From Enterococcus nangangensis (GTDB taxonomy: Bacteria > Bacillota > Bacilli > Lactobacillales > Enterococcaceae): DNA of 64,000 bases. This document shows, piece by piece, positions 1 to 9,066 of this stretch (positions within the stretch are counted from its first letter, which is position 1; each line of letters begins with the position of its first letter). The stretch covers positions 1 through 64,000 of the forward strand of contig NZ_BJDR01000008.1 in the NCBI RefSeq assembly GCF_005405245.1. The letters are read 5' to 3'. The translations under genes and the position numbers were made by a program. The notes under the pieces were generated by a model. It made no database searches, had not been told where the DNA came from, and saw only the letters and a program-made list of their open reading frames with translations.

Positions 1-147
1 ACCAGATGTCTTTTTGTGTAAAAAAATATTGGTGTTCCTACACATTTCTGTGTAACAACACCAGATATCATAGACCCTTTTAAATTTTTCGACCTTTTCT
101 TTCGTAAGGCTGAGAAAAACTCCTCCCTTTAGTTTGAGAAAAAGTTC
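1..147. other. Upstream non-coding segment with hairpin
   Basis: No gene is supported before liaX. At about 32-62 an imperfect inverted repeat (GGTGTTCCTACACA and TGTGTAACAACACC around TTTC) could be a terminator of a gene lying outside the window. Nothing else was recognised. Confidence 0.4.
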
Positions 148-189
148 GGACTTAAGTCCTATGACAAAATTGCCAATCCAAGGCATAAT
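148..189 (+). promoter_or_regulatory. liaXYZ promoter with LiaR-like box
   Basis: A perfect palindrome GGACTTAAGTCC (148-159) runs into the partial inverted repeat GTC-CTAT-GAC (156-165). This resembles the LiaR/VraR-family binding site as I remember it. A sigma-A promoter overlaps it: ATGACA (161-166), 17-nt spacer, CATAAT (184-189). In enterococci LiaR activates liaXYZ, so the site fits its position. The assignment to LiaR is inference. Confidence 0.6.
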
Positions 190-240
190 AAACATGTAGA
201 AAGATACTACGTTACTCATTGCTCAAAGGAGGCAATTTAT

Positions 241-1860
241 ATGCAAGATCGTGAAAGAATTTTAGAACTAGTGAAAAAAGGTGTCCTCTCCACCGAAGAA
301 GCCTTAGTTCTCTTAGAGAGTATGGCTCAAGAAAAAGATGCCCAACAATTAGCGAAAGCCGCTGAAGAAGTTTCCACCGAAAAAGACGCGACGAAATATA
401 CCGAAAAAGTTGCTGAAGAAGATGTGACGGCTGCCAAAGAAGCTGAAGCCGCTGCTAAAGCTGCCAAAGATGCCGAAAAAGCGGAAGCAAAAGCGCGCTT
501 AGAAGCAGAACTTGCTGAGTTAGCCGAAAAAGCGAACCAAGCATCGGCCAACTTAGACGAAGTCAATGAAAAGTTAGCCCAAGTTCAAGCTGATTTGAAA
601 GCCAAAGCTGAAGCCAAACAAGTGTATGACACGATGGAAGAATTGGGGACCTTAACGGAATCCAAAGAAGCTGAATTAAAAGAAGTGGTGCAAGCCATTG
701 AAGATTTACAATTGGAAGAAGACAAGTTGCTTGGTGAACAAAAAGAGTTAGAACAAGAATTAAAAGCCATCAACAAGCAACGTTTCCAAAATACAAAAGA
801 AAAAGTTACGCAAAAATTTGAGATTCCTGATGATTGGAAAAACCAAGCGCAAGATACTTTTGAAAAAGCATCTGACAAAGTAACCGAAGCGGGCAACCAA
901 TTTGGGAGCTTCTTAAAGAAAACATTATCCAGCATTGCGGTTGCCGTTAATGACAACGTGGACTGGAAAGACGTTAACATTAAAGTTCCTGGCATGGCCT
1001 CAACTAAATTCCAACACACTTTTAATTACCCAGAAGTAGCTGCTTCCCTCATTGATGTGAAGTTAGCCAACGGGAGCGTGACTTTTAAAGAAAGTAATAC
1101 GCAAGATTTAAAAGTCGAAGCCAACATTAAATTGTATGGTAAAATGGATAGTGAAACACCATTAGCTGCCTTTTTAGAAAAATCGCAAATTGATGTGGAT
1201 GATGAAATGATTTCCTTCCAAATCCCTAACAAACGGGTTAAAGCAGATCTCGTTTTCTACTTGCCAATGCGCACCTACGATCATGTTTCTATCAAGCTTT
1301 TAAATGGTGATGTGGATATCGAAACCTTAACGGCTAAAGATGTTTACGCAAAATCGACAAATGGCGATGTGACTTTTGACAACATCAACGCCAGCATGTT
1401 AGAAGTGCACGGTGTGAATGGCGACATTGAAGTTGCCGGCGGGACTTTGTTAGACCTGTCTGTAGAATCTGTCAACGGTGATATTACCTTCAAACAAACG
1501 GCGATTACCAGTGTAAATGCTTCGCTAGTCAATGGTGATATTCGTGGAACTTTAATCGACAATGGGTTGAAGAGCCTACAAGCCAGCTCTGTGAATGGCG
1601 ATGTGAAATTAGCCTTGCCAGTCAGTCTTGGTTTAGAAGGTAAAGTTTCCACCTCTCTTGGTAAAGTCCACAATCGTTTAAGTGATTTGGAAATTATCCG
1701 GGAACGTAACGGTGGCGTCAACAGCAAAGGGGAAAACTTTGGCGGTGGCAAACTTAGCTCTTACTTAGAATTTCGTCGGGTAGCAGCTGAAAATATTGCG
1801 ACTGTCCAAGCCAACACCACGACTGGAGCCATCTATTTGAAAGATACTGACCAACAATAA
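241..1860 (+). CDS. liaX: LiaX-like envelope-stress sensor/regulator
   Basis: This is a 539-residue protein close to the length of enterococcal LiaX (about 530). The first ~35 residues form a short helical domain (starting MQDRERILELVKKG). A long Ala/Glu/Lys-rich coiled coil runs from about 40 to 200. The C-terminal half (about 240-539) is a DUF4097-type beta-repeat domain with recurring NGD motifs (LLNGDVDIETL, TNGDVTF, VNGDIEV, VNGDITF). In Enterococcus faecalis LiaX senses daptomycin and antimicrobial peptides and controls LiaFSR-driven membrane remodelling. No signal peptide is visible. AAAGGAGG (225-232) fixes the start. It heads the operon with liaY and liaZ, behind a LiaR-like box. Confidence 0.9.
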   Translation: MQDRERILELVKKGVLSTEEALVLLESMAQEKDAQQLAKAAEEVSTEKDATKYTEKVAEEDVTAAKEAEAAAKAAKDAEKAEAKARLEAELAELAEKANQASANLDEVNEKLAQVQADLKAKAEAKQVYDTMEELGTLTESKEAELKEVVQAIEDLQLEEDKLLGEQKELEQELKAINKQRFQNTKEKVTQKFEIPDDWKNQAQDTFEKASDKVTEAGNQFGSFLKKTLSSIAVAVNDNVDWKDVNIKVPGMASTKFQHTFNYPEVAASLIDVKLANGSVTFKESNTQDLKVEANIKLYGKMDSETPLAAFLEKSQIDVDDEMISFQIPNKRVKADLVFYLPMRTYDHVSIKLLNGDVDIETLTAKDVYAKSTNGDVTFDNINASMLEVHGVNGDIEVAGGTLLDLSVESVNGDITFKQTAITSVNASLVNGDIRGTLIDNGLKSLQASSVNGDVKLALPVSLGLEGKVSTSLGKVHNRLSDLEIIRERNGGVNSKGENFGGGKLSSYLEFRRVAAENIATVQANTTTGAIYLKDTDQQ

Positions 1861-1881
1861 CCCACTAAAGGAGGAAGTAAC

Positions 1882-2214
1882 ATGTCAAAACGTTTAACAA
1901 AATCGAGTAGCAACCAAGTTTTGACGGGGACTTTAGCTGGGATTGCGGAGTACCTTAATATTGATCCCACCATTGTGCGGGTCATTTATATGGTAGTTTT
2001 TTTCCTAGGCTGGGGTTCGCCAGTCTTACTCTACATCGTCCTTGCAATCCTGATGCCGAAAGCGTCAAATAATCGCCCCCGTTACTACTATCAACAAAAT
2101 CAACCCAAACATGAAGAAGGTCATCCGTACTTCACTGGTAACGACGAGCCTAAACGGCCAGAAGCGAAAAAAGTGCAAGACGATGATGATGACGAGAATT
2201 GGAGTGACTTTTAA
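1882..2214 (+). CDS. liaY: LiaY, PspC-domain membrane protein
   Basis: This 110-residue protein begins with a PspC domain: a short amphipathic N-terminus, then a membrane helix at about residues 32-58. An acidic, Asp-rich tail follows (near DDDDENWSDF). In enterococci LiaY is the second product of the liaXYZ operon and links LiaX signalling to redistribution of anionic phospholipids. It starts 21 nt after liaX behind AAAGGAGGA. Its stop codon overlaps the liaZ start (TAATG), so the two are probably translationally coupled. Confidence 0.87.
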   Translation: MSKRLTKSSSNQVLTGTLAGIAEYLNIDPTIVRVIYMVVFFLGWGSPVLLYIVLAILMPKASNNRPRYYYQQNQPKHEEGHPYFTGNDEPKRPEAKKVQDDDDDENWSDF

Positions 2215-2567
2215 TGACGTATTTCCAAAGGTTAGTGCTGAATACTTTAACATTTATGGCTTTAGCAGTTGTTTTTCCTAGCCATATCCACGTATCCAGC
2301 TGGGTGGCGGCAGTAATTGCTAGTTTCATCCTCTCATTTTTAAATATGCTGGTGAAACCTGTCTTGGTGATTCTTTCCCTACCTTTGACTTTAGTCACCT
2401 TTGGATTGTTTAGTTTGGTAGTGAACGGCTTCATGCTCACCTTAACCTCAGCGGTCTTAGGCAGCAGCAGCTTTGGCTTTTCCAGCTTCGGTTGGGCCAT
2501 CTTCGCTTCCATTCTCATGTCAATTGTCAACATGATTATCTCGGACCACAACGTTCAGAAATATTAA
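2214..2567 (+). CDS. liaZ: LiaZ, phage-holin-4-family membrane protein
   Basis: This 117-residue, very hydrophobic protein has about four membrane helices, as in the Phage_holin_4_2/YvlD family. The helix pair around LSFLNMLVKPVLVILSLP is typical of the family. It is the third gene of liaXYZ and its start shares one base with the liaY stop. LiaZ has no proven enzymatic role; it is known only as part of the LiaR regulon. A terminator follows directly. Confidence 0.83.
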   Translation: MTYFQRLVLNTLTFMALAVVFPSHIHVSSWVAAVIASFILSFLNMLVKPVLVILSLPLTLVTFGLFSLVVNGFMLTLTSAVLGSSSFGFSSFGWAIFASILMSIVNMIISDHNVQKY

Positions 2568-2575
2568 ACGAAAAT

Positions 2576-2604
2576 TTCCCTCAGAAAATTCTGGGGGATT
2601 TTTT
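2576..2604 (+). terminator. liaXYZ terminator
   Basis: A short hairpin (CCCTCAG / CTGGGGG with one G-U pair) is followed by ATTTTTTG. Confidence 0.7.
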
Positions 2605-2639
2605 GTTGCTTAAAAAGCGCAAGATTTTTCCTGAAAGGG

Positions 2640-2645
2640 TATAAT
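2640..2645 (+). promoter_or_regulatory. -10 element for the YbjQ-family gene
   Basis: A perfect TATAAT lies 23 bases upstream of the start codon of the next gene. No convincing -35 box is seen at 16-18 nt. Confidence 0.5.
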
Positions 2646-2667
2646 AAAAAGAAAAGGAGTGAAGTAA

Positions 2668-2988
2668 ATGATTATTACGACAACGAATACGATTGAAAAT
2701 CGACAAATCACCGCTTACCAAGGTATTGTCTTTGGAGAAGTGATTACCGGAATTAACGTCTTTAAAGATTTAGGTGCCGGTTTGCGTAACGTCTTTGGTG
2801 GTCGTTCCAAAGGGTACGAAGACGAATTATTACGAGCTCGGGAAGAAGCGTTACAAGAGATGGCCAGTCGTGCTGAAGGTCTAGGTGCTGATGCTGTTGT
2901 GGGCATGAAGATGGACTACGAAGTCTTAGGCTCGGATAACGGTATGCTCATGGTAACTTGTAGCGGAACAGCCGTAAAATTAAGCTAA
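2668..2988 (+). CDS. YbjQ/UPF0145 family protein
   Basis: This 106-residue protein matches the YbjQ (UPF0145) family. It has an N-terminal beta strand ([14 protein letters not shown]), a [12 protein letters not shown] segment, a central helix with repeated Arg/Glu, and a C-terminal [12 protein letters not shown] strand. Family members form small pentameric beta rings. They are sometimes called heavy-metal binding, but the function is not established. AAAAGGAG precedes the ATG. It is monocistronic, between a -10 box and its own terminator. Confidence 0.82.
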   Translation: MIITTTNTIENRQITAYQGIVFGEVITGINVFKDLGAGLRNVFGGRSKGYEDELLRAREEALQEMASRAEGLGADAVVGMKMDYEVLGSDNGMLMVTCSGTAVKLS

Positions 2989-2990
2989 CA

Positions 2991-3031
2991 AAAAAATTCG
3001 GTTCAACTGAAAAGGTGAGCCGAATTTTTTG
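2991..3031 (+). terminator. Terminator of the YbjQ-family gene
   Basis: AAAAATTCGGTTCAAC pairs with GTGAGCCGAATTTTTT around a short loop. The T-run makes it a classical intrinsic terminator. Confidence 0.85.
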
Positions 3032-3070
3032 TTTGTGCTACAATTTGATTAGCAGAGGAGAGTGATTTTG

Positions 3071-3295
3071 ATGGCAACTACCCGTAGTAATGATGACTTA
3101 AGGCAAAGTGCTGATGAAATGTTTGCTGAAGACAGGATGAACACTGCTATTTTTCAACCGACAGTAGATACTTCAGCGGCATTTACAGAAACTGATAAAC
3201 TAATTGCCAACAGCAATTTAATCCATGACGAAGATTTAAATAGTTATTTTGCCAGAATGAAAAAAGAAGCAGCGGAAGAGGTGGATGTGGAATGA
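3071..3295 (+). CDS. Small acidic protein of unknown function
   Basis: This 74-residue protein (MATTRSNDDLRQSADEMF...) is rich in Asp, Glu and Thr and has no membrane segment or signal peptide. An upstream GTG at 3062 is also in frame. GAGGAG (3056-3061) touches that GTG but lies 9 nt from the ATG at 3071, so the ATG is preferred. Its fold resembles no family I can name. The helical, charged composition would suit a small DNA-binding or antitoxin-like protein, but there is no partner gene beside it. A terminator follows. Confidence 0.6.
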   Translation: MATTRSNDDLRQSADEMFAEDRMNTAIFQPTVDTSAAFTETDKLIANSNLIHDEDLNSYFARMKKEAAEEVDVE

Positions 3296-3311
3296 TAGAA
3301 TCACCACTAGT

Positions 3312-3342
3312 TAGTCATACGCAACTCGTATGGCTTTTTTTG
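3312..3342 (+). terminator. Terminator between convergent genes
   Basis: AGTCATACG / CGTATGGCT hairpin followed by TTTTTTTG. It lies between the small acidic protein gene and the convergent flavoprotein gene. Confidence 0.8.
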
Positions 3343-4593
3343 TTATGAAAGTAAAGCTGCCTGACTGCCGGCCACATAGCCAGTGGCAAAGGCGGCGGTC
3401 AAGTTATAGCCGCCTGTATAGCCGTTAACGTCTAGCACTTCGCCGGCAAAAAAGAGGCCAGCGTAAAGTTTACTTTGTAAATCTTTTGGTTGAACTTCTT
3501 TTAAGGCGACACCGCCTTGGGTGACAAAAGCTTTCGCCAAAGGAAAAGTACCCGTGGCGTGAAGGGGAAAGTTTTTCACCAGTTGGCAAAAGGCCAGTAA
3601 GTCCTTAGGTTGAAGTTGAGCAGCAGTGGTTGCCATTAAGCCTAGTTTTGTCAAAAAGAAAACTAGCAAGCGTTCAGGTAAAATATTTTGCCACGCGTTG
3701 TGTAAAAGCTTTTTGGAGTTGGCGGCAAGTTCTCGTAGTTGTGCTTGTAGTTCAGCCACACTGCGGGTAGGGAAGCAGTCTAGAGCGATGGTTACTGGTG
3801 TTTCCTTTAACAGGAGTTTGTTGACAAACGTTGAGCACCGCAACGCCGCTGGGCCGGAAAGTCCAACGTGGGTGAAAATAATATCGTCCGTGTGACTAGC
3901 CATGACGCGACCTTTAGGGTTCAACACTTTCAAATTGATTTCTTGCAAAGATAAGCCTTGGAGAGTGCGCTCTTGAATAAAGGAGTCCACCAGATAAAGG
4001 GGAGCTTCGGCGGCTTTTAGTTCGGTAATAGTGTGGCCTAATTTTGCCACGAGTTGATAGCCGGTGCCATCTGAGCCTGTTTCCGGATGACTTTTACCGC
4101 CAGTTGCGATAATCACCGCCGGAGTGGCAAAGTCCCCTAAGTCGGTGCGCACGCCTAAAATTTGCGTTTCGTTGTGTAAAATTTTTTCTACGGTAATATT
4201 TTGGCGCGTAGTGACGTTGGCGTCGGCCAATGCTTGTTGCAGACAAGCTAAAACGCTTTTGGCACGGTCATCTTCGGGGAAAATCCGTCCGTGATCTTCT
4301 TCTTTTAAAGGCAGACCGTGGCTTTCAAAAAAATCTACAATGGCTTCTGGACCAAATTGGGTTAAGGCGCTGTATAAAAATTTACCATTGCCAGGGATGT
4401 TGGCGATGATTTCGGGAATTTCTTTGCGATTGGTTAAGTTACAACGAGTGCCGCCAGTTAATAATAATTTTTGGCCGCCTCGTTTCTTTTTTTCTAGTAA
4501 AAGCACGGAAGCGCCAGCTTGGCTTGCCGCAAGCGCCGCCATCATGCCAGCGGGACCTGACCCCACCACAATGACTTCAAAAGTTGTTTGCAT
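3343..4593 (-). CDS. BaiN/HI0933-type FAD-dependent oxidoreductase
   Basis: This 416-residue flavoprotein has an N-terminal FAD-binding Rossmann motif (VVGSGPAGMMAALAAS) and the family signature KLLLTGGTRCNLTN near residue 45. The second FAD motif ATGGKSHPETGSDG is near 165. The C-terminal GEVLDVNGYTGGYN closes the FAD fold. Members of the HI0933/BaiN family (RdsA-like) are NAD(P)/FAD oxidoreductases; the substrate of this one is unknown. The RBS is GAGGTGG upstream of the ATG on the minus strand. It is a single-gene unit convergent with the preceding gene. Confidence 0.87.
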   Translation of the reverse strand: MQTTFEVIVVGSGPAGMMAALAASQAGASVLLLEKKKRGGQKLLLTGGTRCNLTNRKEIPEIIANIPGNGKFLYSALTQFGPEAIVDFFESHGLPLKEEDHGRIFPEDDRAKSVLACLQQALADANVTTRQNITVEKILHNETQILGVRTDLGDFATPAVIIATGGKSHPETGSDGTGYQLVAKLGHTITELKAAEAPLYLVDSFIQERTLQGLSLQEINLKVLNPKGRVMASHTDDIIFTHVGLSGPAALRCSTFVNKLLLKETPVTIALDCFPTRSVAELQAQLRELAANSKKLLHNAWQNILPERLLVFFLTKLGLMATTAAQLQPKDLLAFCQLVKNFPLHATGTFPLAKAFVTQGGVALKEVQPKDLQSKLYAGLFFAGEVLDVNGYTGGYNLTAAFATGYVAGSQAALLS

Positions 4594-4731
4594 TTTTCCA
4601 CCTCATTTAATGGGAGTGTAGCATATTTTGGTCCTGAAAAAAACTAGCATCAACAAAAAGCCGGCCGGCCATTAAATTTTCGCAAAATTAGCCGCTGTTT
4701 TTTTAAGTACCTAGGAAAAGCGCTTATTCCA

Positions 4732-4740
4732 TGGTAAAAT
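4732..4740 (+). promoter_or_regulatory. Extended -10 promoter of hprK
   Basis: TGG-TAAAAT is an extended -10 element about 35 nt before the hprK start. No clear -35 box is seen. Confidence 0.5.
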
Positions 4741-4774
4741 AGACTTGTTTTAAATCTATTGTGGAGGAAGATAA

Positions 4775-5710
4775 ATGAGCGAAACAGTACGCATTCGCGA
4801 TCTCGTAGAGCACTTACCTTTAAAAGTTGTCTCTGGCTCGGAAGCTAGTTTAGAGCGCCAGATCGCCACCAGCGATATTTCCAGACCAGGCTTAGAATTA
4901 ACCGGTTATTTTACGTATTACTCCAATGACCGTTTACAAATGTTAGGAAAAAAAGAAATTACCTTTGCAGAAAAAATGTTACCGGAAGAACGTTTAGTCG
5001 TTATGCGGAAAATGTGTTCCAAAGAAACGCCGGCTTTCATTATTTCGCGGGGCTTAGAGATTCCCGAAGAATTAATTCAAGCGTGTCAAGAAGCCGATAT
5101 CGCCGTCTTAAGTTCCAAGTTAGCAACTTCCCGTTTATTAGGGGTCGTTTCCAGTTACCTTGAAGGACATTTAGCACAACGGACTAGCATTCACGGTGTA
5201 TTAGTGGACGTTTATGGCCTCGGTGTGCTGATTCAAGGGGACAGTGGGATTGGGAAAAGTGAAACCGCGTTAGAACTAGTCAAACGTGGTCACCGTCTCA
5301 TTGCCGATGATCGGGTGGACGTTTACCAACAAGATGAATTGACCCTCATTGGCGAACCACCGAAAATTTTAAAACACTTAATTGAAATTCGCGGTATCGG
5401 CATTATTGATGTTATGAGCCTGTTTGGAGCTAGTGCGGTGCGGGATTCCATGGAAGTGCAATTAGTCGTTTACTTGGAACAATGGTCGAAAGATAAACGC
5501 TATGATCGCCTTGGTTCTGATGAAAACTTAATCAATATTGGCAACGTCGATGTACCGCAAATCAAAATTCCGGTGAAAACTGGTCGGAACGTGGCGATTA
5601 TTATTGAAGTCGCCGCCATGAATTATCGGGCGCGCTCCATGGGCTTTGATGCGACGAAAACCTTTGAAGATCGCTTGACCCAATTGATTCACGAAAATTC
5701 AAAGGAGTAG
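4775..5710 (+). CDS. hprK: HPr kinase/phosphorylase
   Basis: This 311-residue protein has the normal HprK length. It phosphorylates and dephosphorylates Ser46 of HPr, the switch for CcpA carbon-catabolite control. The Walker A motif GDSGIGKSE lies near residue 154. The catalytic [10 protein letters not shown] segment follows, then the family signature [14 protein letters not shown] near 206. The N-terminal domain (1-130) has the usual MurF-like fold sequence. GGAGGA lies upstream of the ATG. It is followed after 10 nt by lgt, a common Firmicutes order. Confidence 0.95.
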   Translation: MSETVRIRDLVEHLPLKVVSGSEASLERQIATSDISRPGLELTGYFTYYSNDRLQMLGKKEITFAEKMLPEERLVVMRKMCSKETPAFIISRGLEIPEELIQACQEADIAVLSSKLATSRLLGVVSSYLEGHLAQRTSIHGVLVDVYGLGVLIQGDSGIGKSETALELVKRGHRLIADDRVDVYQQDELTLIGEPPKILKHLIEIRGIGIIDVMSLFGASAVRDSMEVQLVVYLEQWSKDKRYDRLGSDENLINIGNVDVPQIKIPVKTGRNVAIIIEVAAMNYRARSMGFDATKTFEDRLTQLIHENSKE

Positions 5711-5720
5711 GTGGAAAATT

Positions 5721-6533
5721 TTGTTTTTGCAAGTTGATCCCATTGCCCTGCGCTTAGGTGGCCTCGAGATTCACTGGTACGCCATTATTATTGTGACAGG
5801 GATTTTATTAGCGATTTATCTTAGTACCAAAGAAGGCGTCAAAGTCGGGCTAAAAGACGACGACGTAGTGGACTTTATGTTGTGGGGGCTACCCCTTTCC
5901 ATTATCGGCGCCCGTTTGTATTACGTCCTTTTTGAACTGCCATATTATTTGAAGCATCCTTTAGAAATTTTTGCCATTTGGAATGGTGGGTTAGCCATCT
6001 ATGGTGCGTTAATTGCCGGTGCCATCACGTTGTATGTTTTCTGCCGTTACCATTTTATTAACTTTTGGACGTTTCTGGATGTGGCGGGACCTTCTGTGAT
6101 GTTAGCGCAAGCAATCGGTCGTTGGGGCAACTTTATGAACCATGAAGCTTATGGCCCCGATACGACTCGTAGCTTTTTAGAAAAGCTGCACTTGCCTACT
6201 TTTATCATTGATAATATGTATATTGATGGCATTTATCGCACGCCAACATTCCTTTATGAAAGTGCCTGGAATGTCTTAGGCTTTTTCTTAATTATTTATT
6301 TGCGACATACGGAAAAAGTATTCAAACAAGGGGAAGTTTTCTTAAGCTATATTATTTGGTATAGCTTTGGTCGTTTCTTTGTAGAAGGGTTGCGGACGGA
6401 CTCCCTTTATGTCTTCGGCGTGATTCGCGTTTCCCAAGCATTGTCCTTGCTGCTATTTTTTGGCGCGATTGCCTTGATTATTGTGCGGCGGAAGCTTTAT
6501 CCACAACTCCCCCGCTATGTACGGACAAAATAA
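5721..6533 (+). CDS. lgt: Prolipoprotein diacylglyceryl transferase
   Basis: This 270-residue, seven-helix membrane enzyme moves diacylglycerol from phosphatidylglycerol to the lipobox cysteine of prelipoproteins. The Lgt signature GRWGNFMNHEAYG is present near residue 135, along with the N-terminal HWYAIII motif and the C-terminal FVEGLRTDSLY segment. The start is TTG, placed 7 nt after GGTGG. It sits between hprK and gpsA in one operon. It would mature the lipoproteins at 21.8 and 44.7 kb. Confidence 0.95.
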   Translation: MFLQVDPIALRLGGLEIHWYAIIIVTGILLAIYLSTKEGVKVGLKDDDVVDFMLWGLPLSIIGARLYYVLFELPYYLKHPLEIFAIWNGGLAIYGALIAGAITLYVFCRYHFINFWTFLDVAGPSVMLAQAIGRWGNFMNHEAYGPDTTRSFLEKLHLPTFIIDNMYIDGIYRTPTFLYESAWNVLGFFLIIYLRHTEKVFKQGEVFLSYIIWYSFGRFFVEGLRTDSLYVFGVIRVSQALSLLLFFGAIALIIVRRKLYPQLPRYVRTK

Positions 6534-6552
6534 GTGAAAGAAGGTTAAGCCT

Positions 6553-7557
6553 TTGAAAAAGATTGCTGTTTTAGGCCCCGGTTCTTGGGGAACAGCCTTA
6601 AGCCAAGTATTAGCCGAAAATGGTCATGATGTTCGCCTTTGGGGCAATGATCCGGCGCAAATTAACGAGATTCAACATTATCACACGAATCGTCACTACT
6701 TACCTGATTTAAAAATTCCTGAAAGCATTGTGGCGACAACGGATTTACAGGTGGCTTTGGCTGACGTGGACGCGATTTTATTCGTTATCCCTACTAAAGC
6801 TATCCGCATTGTGGCTCGCCAAGTAGCTGCGGTCATCTCTGGAAAGCCCGTGATTATTCACGCTAGTAAAGGACTAGAACAAGATACTCATAAGCGCATT
6901 TCGGTGATTTTAGAAGAAGAGTTGCCGCAAGAAAAACGCGGACCAATCGTCGTCTTATCTGGTCCCAGCCACGCTGAGGAAGTGGCGGTGCACGATTTAA
7001 CTACGATTACAGCCGCCAGTAAAGATGAAGCCGCCGCCAAGTTTGTCCAACAACTCTTCATGAATGACTACTTCCGCATTTACACCAATGATGATGTTAT
7101 TGGCGTAGAATTAGGCGCCGCTTTGAAAAATATTATCGCTTTAGGGGCAGGTGCCGTGGCCGGGTTAAGTTTTGGCGATAATGCCAAAGCCGCCATCATG
7201 ACACGAGGGCTAGCGGAGATTTCCCGCCTAGGTGTCGCTTTAGGGGCAAATCCTTTAACTTTTATCGGTTTAAGTGGGGTTGGTGATTTAATCGTCACTG
7301 GCACGTCACGCCATTCTAGAAACTGGCGCGCTGGTTACCAACTAGGTCAAGGCGTCCCTTTAAAAGAAGTGGAAGACAAAATGGGCATGATTATTGAAGG
7401 GGTAGCTACCACCAAAGCGGCTTACGAATTATCCCGCCAATTGAAAGTAGAAATGCCGATTACAGAAACCATTTATCACGTGTTGTATGACGGTGCCGAC
7501 GTCAAAGAAGCTACCCGCGCTTTAATGTTGCGGGACGGTCGCGCCGAATTAGAATAA
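6553..7557 (+). CDS. gpsA: NAD(P)-dependent glycerol-3-phosphate dehydrogenase
   Basis: This 334-residue cytosolic enzyme reduces dihydroxyacetone phosphate to sn-glycerol-3-phosphate for phospholipid and teichoic-acid synthesis. The N-terminal dinucleotide motif [11 protein letters not shown], the central SGPSHAEEV and the catalytic-domain motif [13 protein letters not shown] are all visible. The start is TTG behind AAGG. Its linkage to lgt fits the shared lipid-precursor theme. Confidence 0.95.
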   Translation: MKKIAVLGPGSWGTALSQVLAENGHDVRLWGNDPAQINEIQHYHTNRHYLPDLKIPESIVATTDLQVALADVDAILFVIPTKAIRIVARQVAAVISGKPVIIHASKGLEQDTHKRISVILEEELPQEKRGPIVVLSGPSHAEEVAVHDLTTITAASKDEAAAKFVQQLFMNDYFRIYTNDDVIGVELGAALKNIIALGAGAVAGLSFGDNAKAAIMTRGLAEISRLGVALGANPLTFIGLSGVGDLIVTGTSRHSRNWRAGYQLGQGVPLKEVEDKMGMIIEGVATTKAAYELSRQLKVEMPITETIYHVLYDGADVKEATRALMLRDGRAELE

Positions 7558-7573
7558 GAGGAGCTGGAGAATT

Positions 7574-8485
7574 TTGGTAAAAGTAAGGAAAGCAGTCATT
7601 CCGGCCGCTGGTCTAGGTACACGTTTTTTACCAGCCACCAAAGCTATGGCTAAAGAAATGCTACCCATTGTAGATAAACCCACCATTCAATTTATTGTGG
7701 AGGAAGCTTTAAAATCAGGGATTGAAGATATTTTAATCGTCACAGGGAAAGCTAAACGTCCCATTGAAGATCACTTTGATGCCAATTACGAGTTAGAAGC
7801 TAATTTAAAAGAAAAAGGCAAAACAGAATTGTTAAAATTAGTGGAAGAAACGACGGACGTCAACTTACACTTCATTCGTCAATCTCATCCCCGCGGCTTG
7901 GGCCATGCCGTTTTACAAGCTAAAGCCTTTATTGGCGATGAACCTTTTATCGTCATGCTAGGAGACGACTTAATGGAAGACGAGATTCCTTTGACGCGCC
8001 AACTGATGGACGACTACGAAACAACCCACGCTTCCACCATCGCTGTCATGAAAGTGCCCCATGAAGACACCTCCAAGTACGGTATCATCAATCCTGGCGA
8101 AGAAGTGGAACCAGGTCTTTACAACGTGAAAGACTTCGTCGAAAAACCAAAACCAGAGAAAGCACCAAGTGACCTAGCCATCATCGGCCGCTACTTACTC
8201 ACGCCAGAAATTTTCCAAGTCTTGGAAACGCAAGCGCCAGGTGCGGGTAATGAAATCCAATTAACGGATGCTATTGACCGGTTAAATAAGACACAACGAG
8301 TCTTTGCTCATCAATTTACCGGTAAACGTTATGATGTGGGGGACAAGTTCGGCTTTATGAAGACAAGTATCGAGTACGGCTTGAAACACCCTGAAGTCAA
8401 AGATAATTTGAAAGAATACATCATTAACTTAGGGCATGAGTTGGAAGCACAAGACCAACCACAAGCACCTAAAACTGAAAAATAA
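7574..8485 (+). CDS. galU: UTP-glucose-1-phosphate uridylyltransferase
   Basis: This 303-residue enzyme makes UDP-glucose from UTP and glucose-1-phosphate for glycolipids, teichoic-acid glycosylation and capsule. The nucleotidyltransferase signature [17 protein letters not shown] is at the N-terminus. [19 protein letters not shown] and [10 protein letters not shown] are further GalU motifs. The start is TTG 16 nt after gpsA, preceded by GAGGAG. It is the last gene of the hprK-lgt-gpsA-galU run and is followed by a strong terminator. Confidence 0.95.
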   Translation: MVKVRKAVIPAAGLGTRFLPATKAMAKEMLPIVDKPTIQFIVEEALKSGIEDILIVTGKAKRPIEDHFDANYELEANLKEKGKTELLKLVEETTDVNLHFIRQSHPRGLGHAVLQAKAFIGDEPFIVMLGDDLMEDEIPLTRQLMDDYETTHASTIAVMKVPHEDTSKYGIINPGEEVEPGLYNVKDFVEKPKPEKAPSDLAIIGRYLLTPEIFQVLETQAPGAGNEIQLTDAIDRLNKTQRVFAHQFTGKRYDVGDKFGFMKTSIEYGLKHPEVKDNLKEYIINLGHELEAQDQPQAPKTEK

Positions 8486-8487
8486 AA

Positions 8488-8536
8488 AATACCAACCGCC
8501 AAGAAAATAATTTTTTTGGTGGTTGGTATTTTTTTG
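8488..8536 (+). terminator. hprK-lgt-gpsA-galU terminator
   Basis: AAATACCAACCGCC and GGTGGTTGGTATTT form a long stem followed by a T-run. Confidence 0.87.
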
Positions 8537-8546
8537 TGGGAATAAT

Positions 8547-8575
8547 TTGTTCTTTTAAAACAAGTTTGGTATGCT
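8547..8575 (+). promoter_or_regulatory. Promoter of the DUF948-YtxH pair
   Basis: TTGTTC (8547-8552), 17-nt spacer, TATGCT (8570-8575). Confidence 0.55.
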
Positions 8576-8616
8576 AAAACTAGATAGTTATCAAGAGAGG
8601 AGTTGTCGTTTTTTAG

Positions 8617-9066
8617 ATGTCAGGAGGAGGAATTGCAGCGATTATCGCTGCGGTGGCGTTTGCCGCCTTAGTGATCTTTTTGATTTTACTTGTTTTAAAA
8701 TTTATGAAAACTGCCGACAAGATTAACCAAACCATCGAGGAGACCAAAACCACCATTACTGTGGTGACGAAAGATGTGGACATTTTATCGCGGCAAGTAG
8801 AAGGTTTATTAGTACGCAGTAACGAGCTGCTAACAGATGTGAATGGAAAAGTTGCCACCATTGATCCATTATTTACGGCTGTCGCTGATCTAAGTCAAAG
8901 TGTTTCTGACTTGAATCAATCATCTCGTAACATGGTCTCTAAAGTTTCTGGTTTCACCAAGACAACAGGGAAGGCAGCTGTCGTTTCCAAAGTTGGTAAA
9001 ACTGCATTTAAATTGATTCGTCCCAACAAAAGTAGTGTCGCAAAAAATGAGGAGGAAACTGTATGA
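8617..9066 (+). CDS. DUF948 membrane protein
   Basis: This 149-residue protein has one N-terminal membrane helix (residues 5-28) and then a long amphipathic helix with the DUF948 pattern (TIEETKTTITVVTKDVD, LTDVNGKVATIDPLF). The family includes Bacillus YtxG, found with YtxH and YtxJ in general-stress operons. Its biochemical role is unknown. The best RBS (AGAGGAG, 8596-8602) is 14 nt from the ATG, which is long, and an in-frame stop just upstream excludes an earlier start. The stop overlaps the next start (ATGA). Confidence 0.8.
   Translation: MSGGGIAAIIAAVAFAALVIFLILLVLKFMKTADKINQTIEETKTTITVVTKDVDILSRQVEGLLVRSNELLTDVNGKVATIDPLFTAVADLSQSVSDLNQSSRNMVSKVSGFTKTTGKAAVVSKVGKTAFKLIRPNKSSVAKNEEETV

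Noticed and set aside
241-1860. Several long minus-strand frames within liaX
   Set aside because: They are shadows produced by the repetitive GAA/GCT codons of the coiled coil and have no RBS.
4712-4728. Possible CcpA cre site (GGAAAAGCGCTTATTCC) upstream of hprK
   Set aside because: The centre matches, but both outer conserved pairs (TG and CA) of the cre consensus are missing, so it is not supported.
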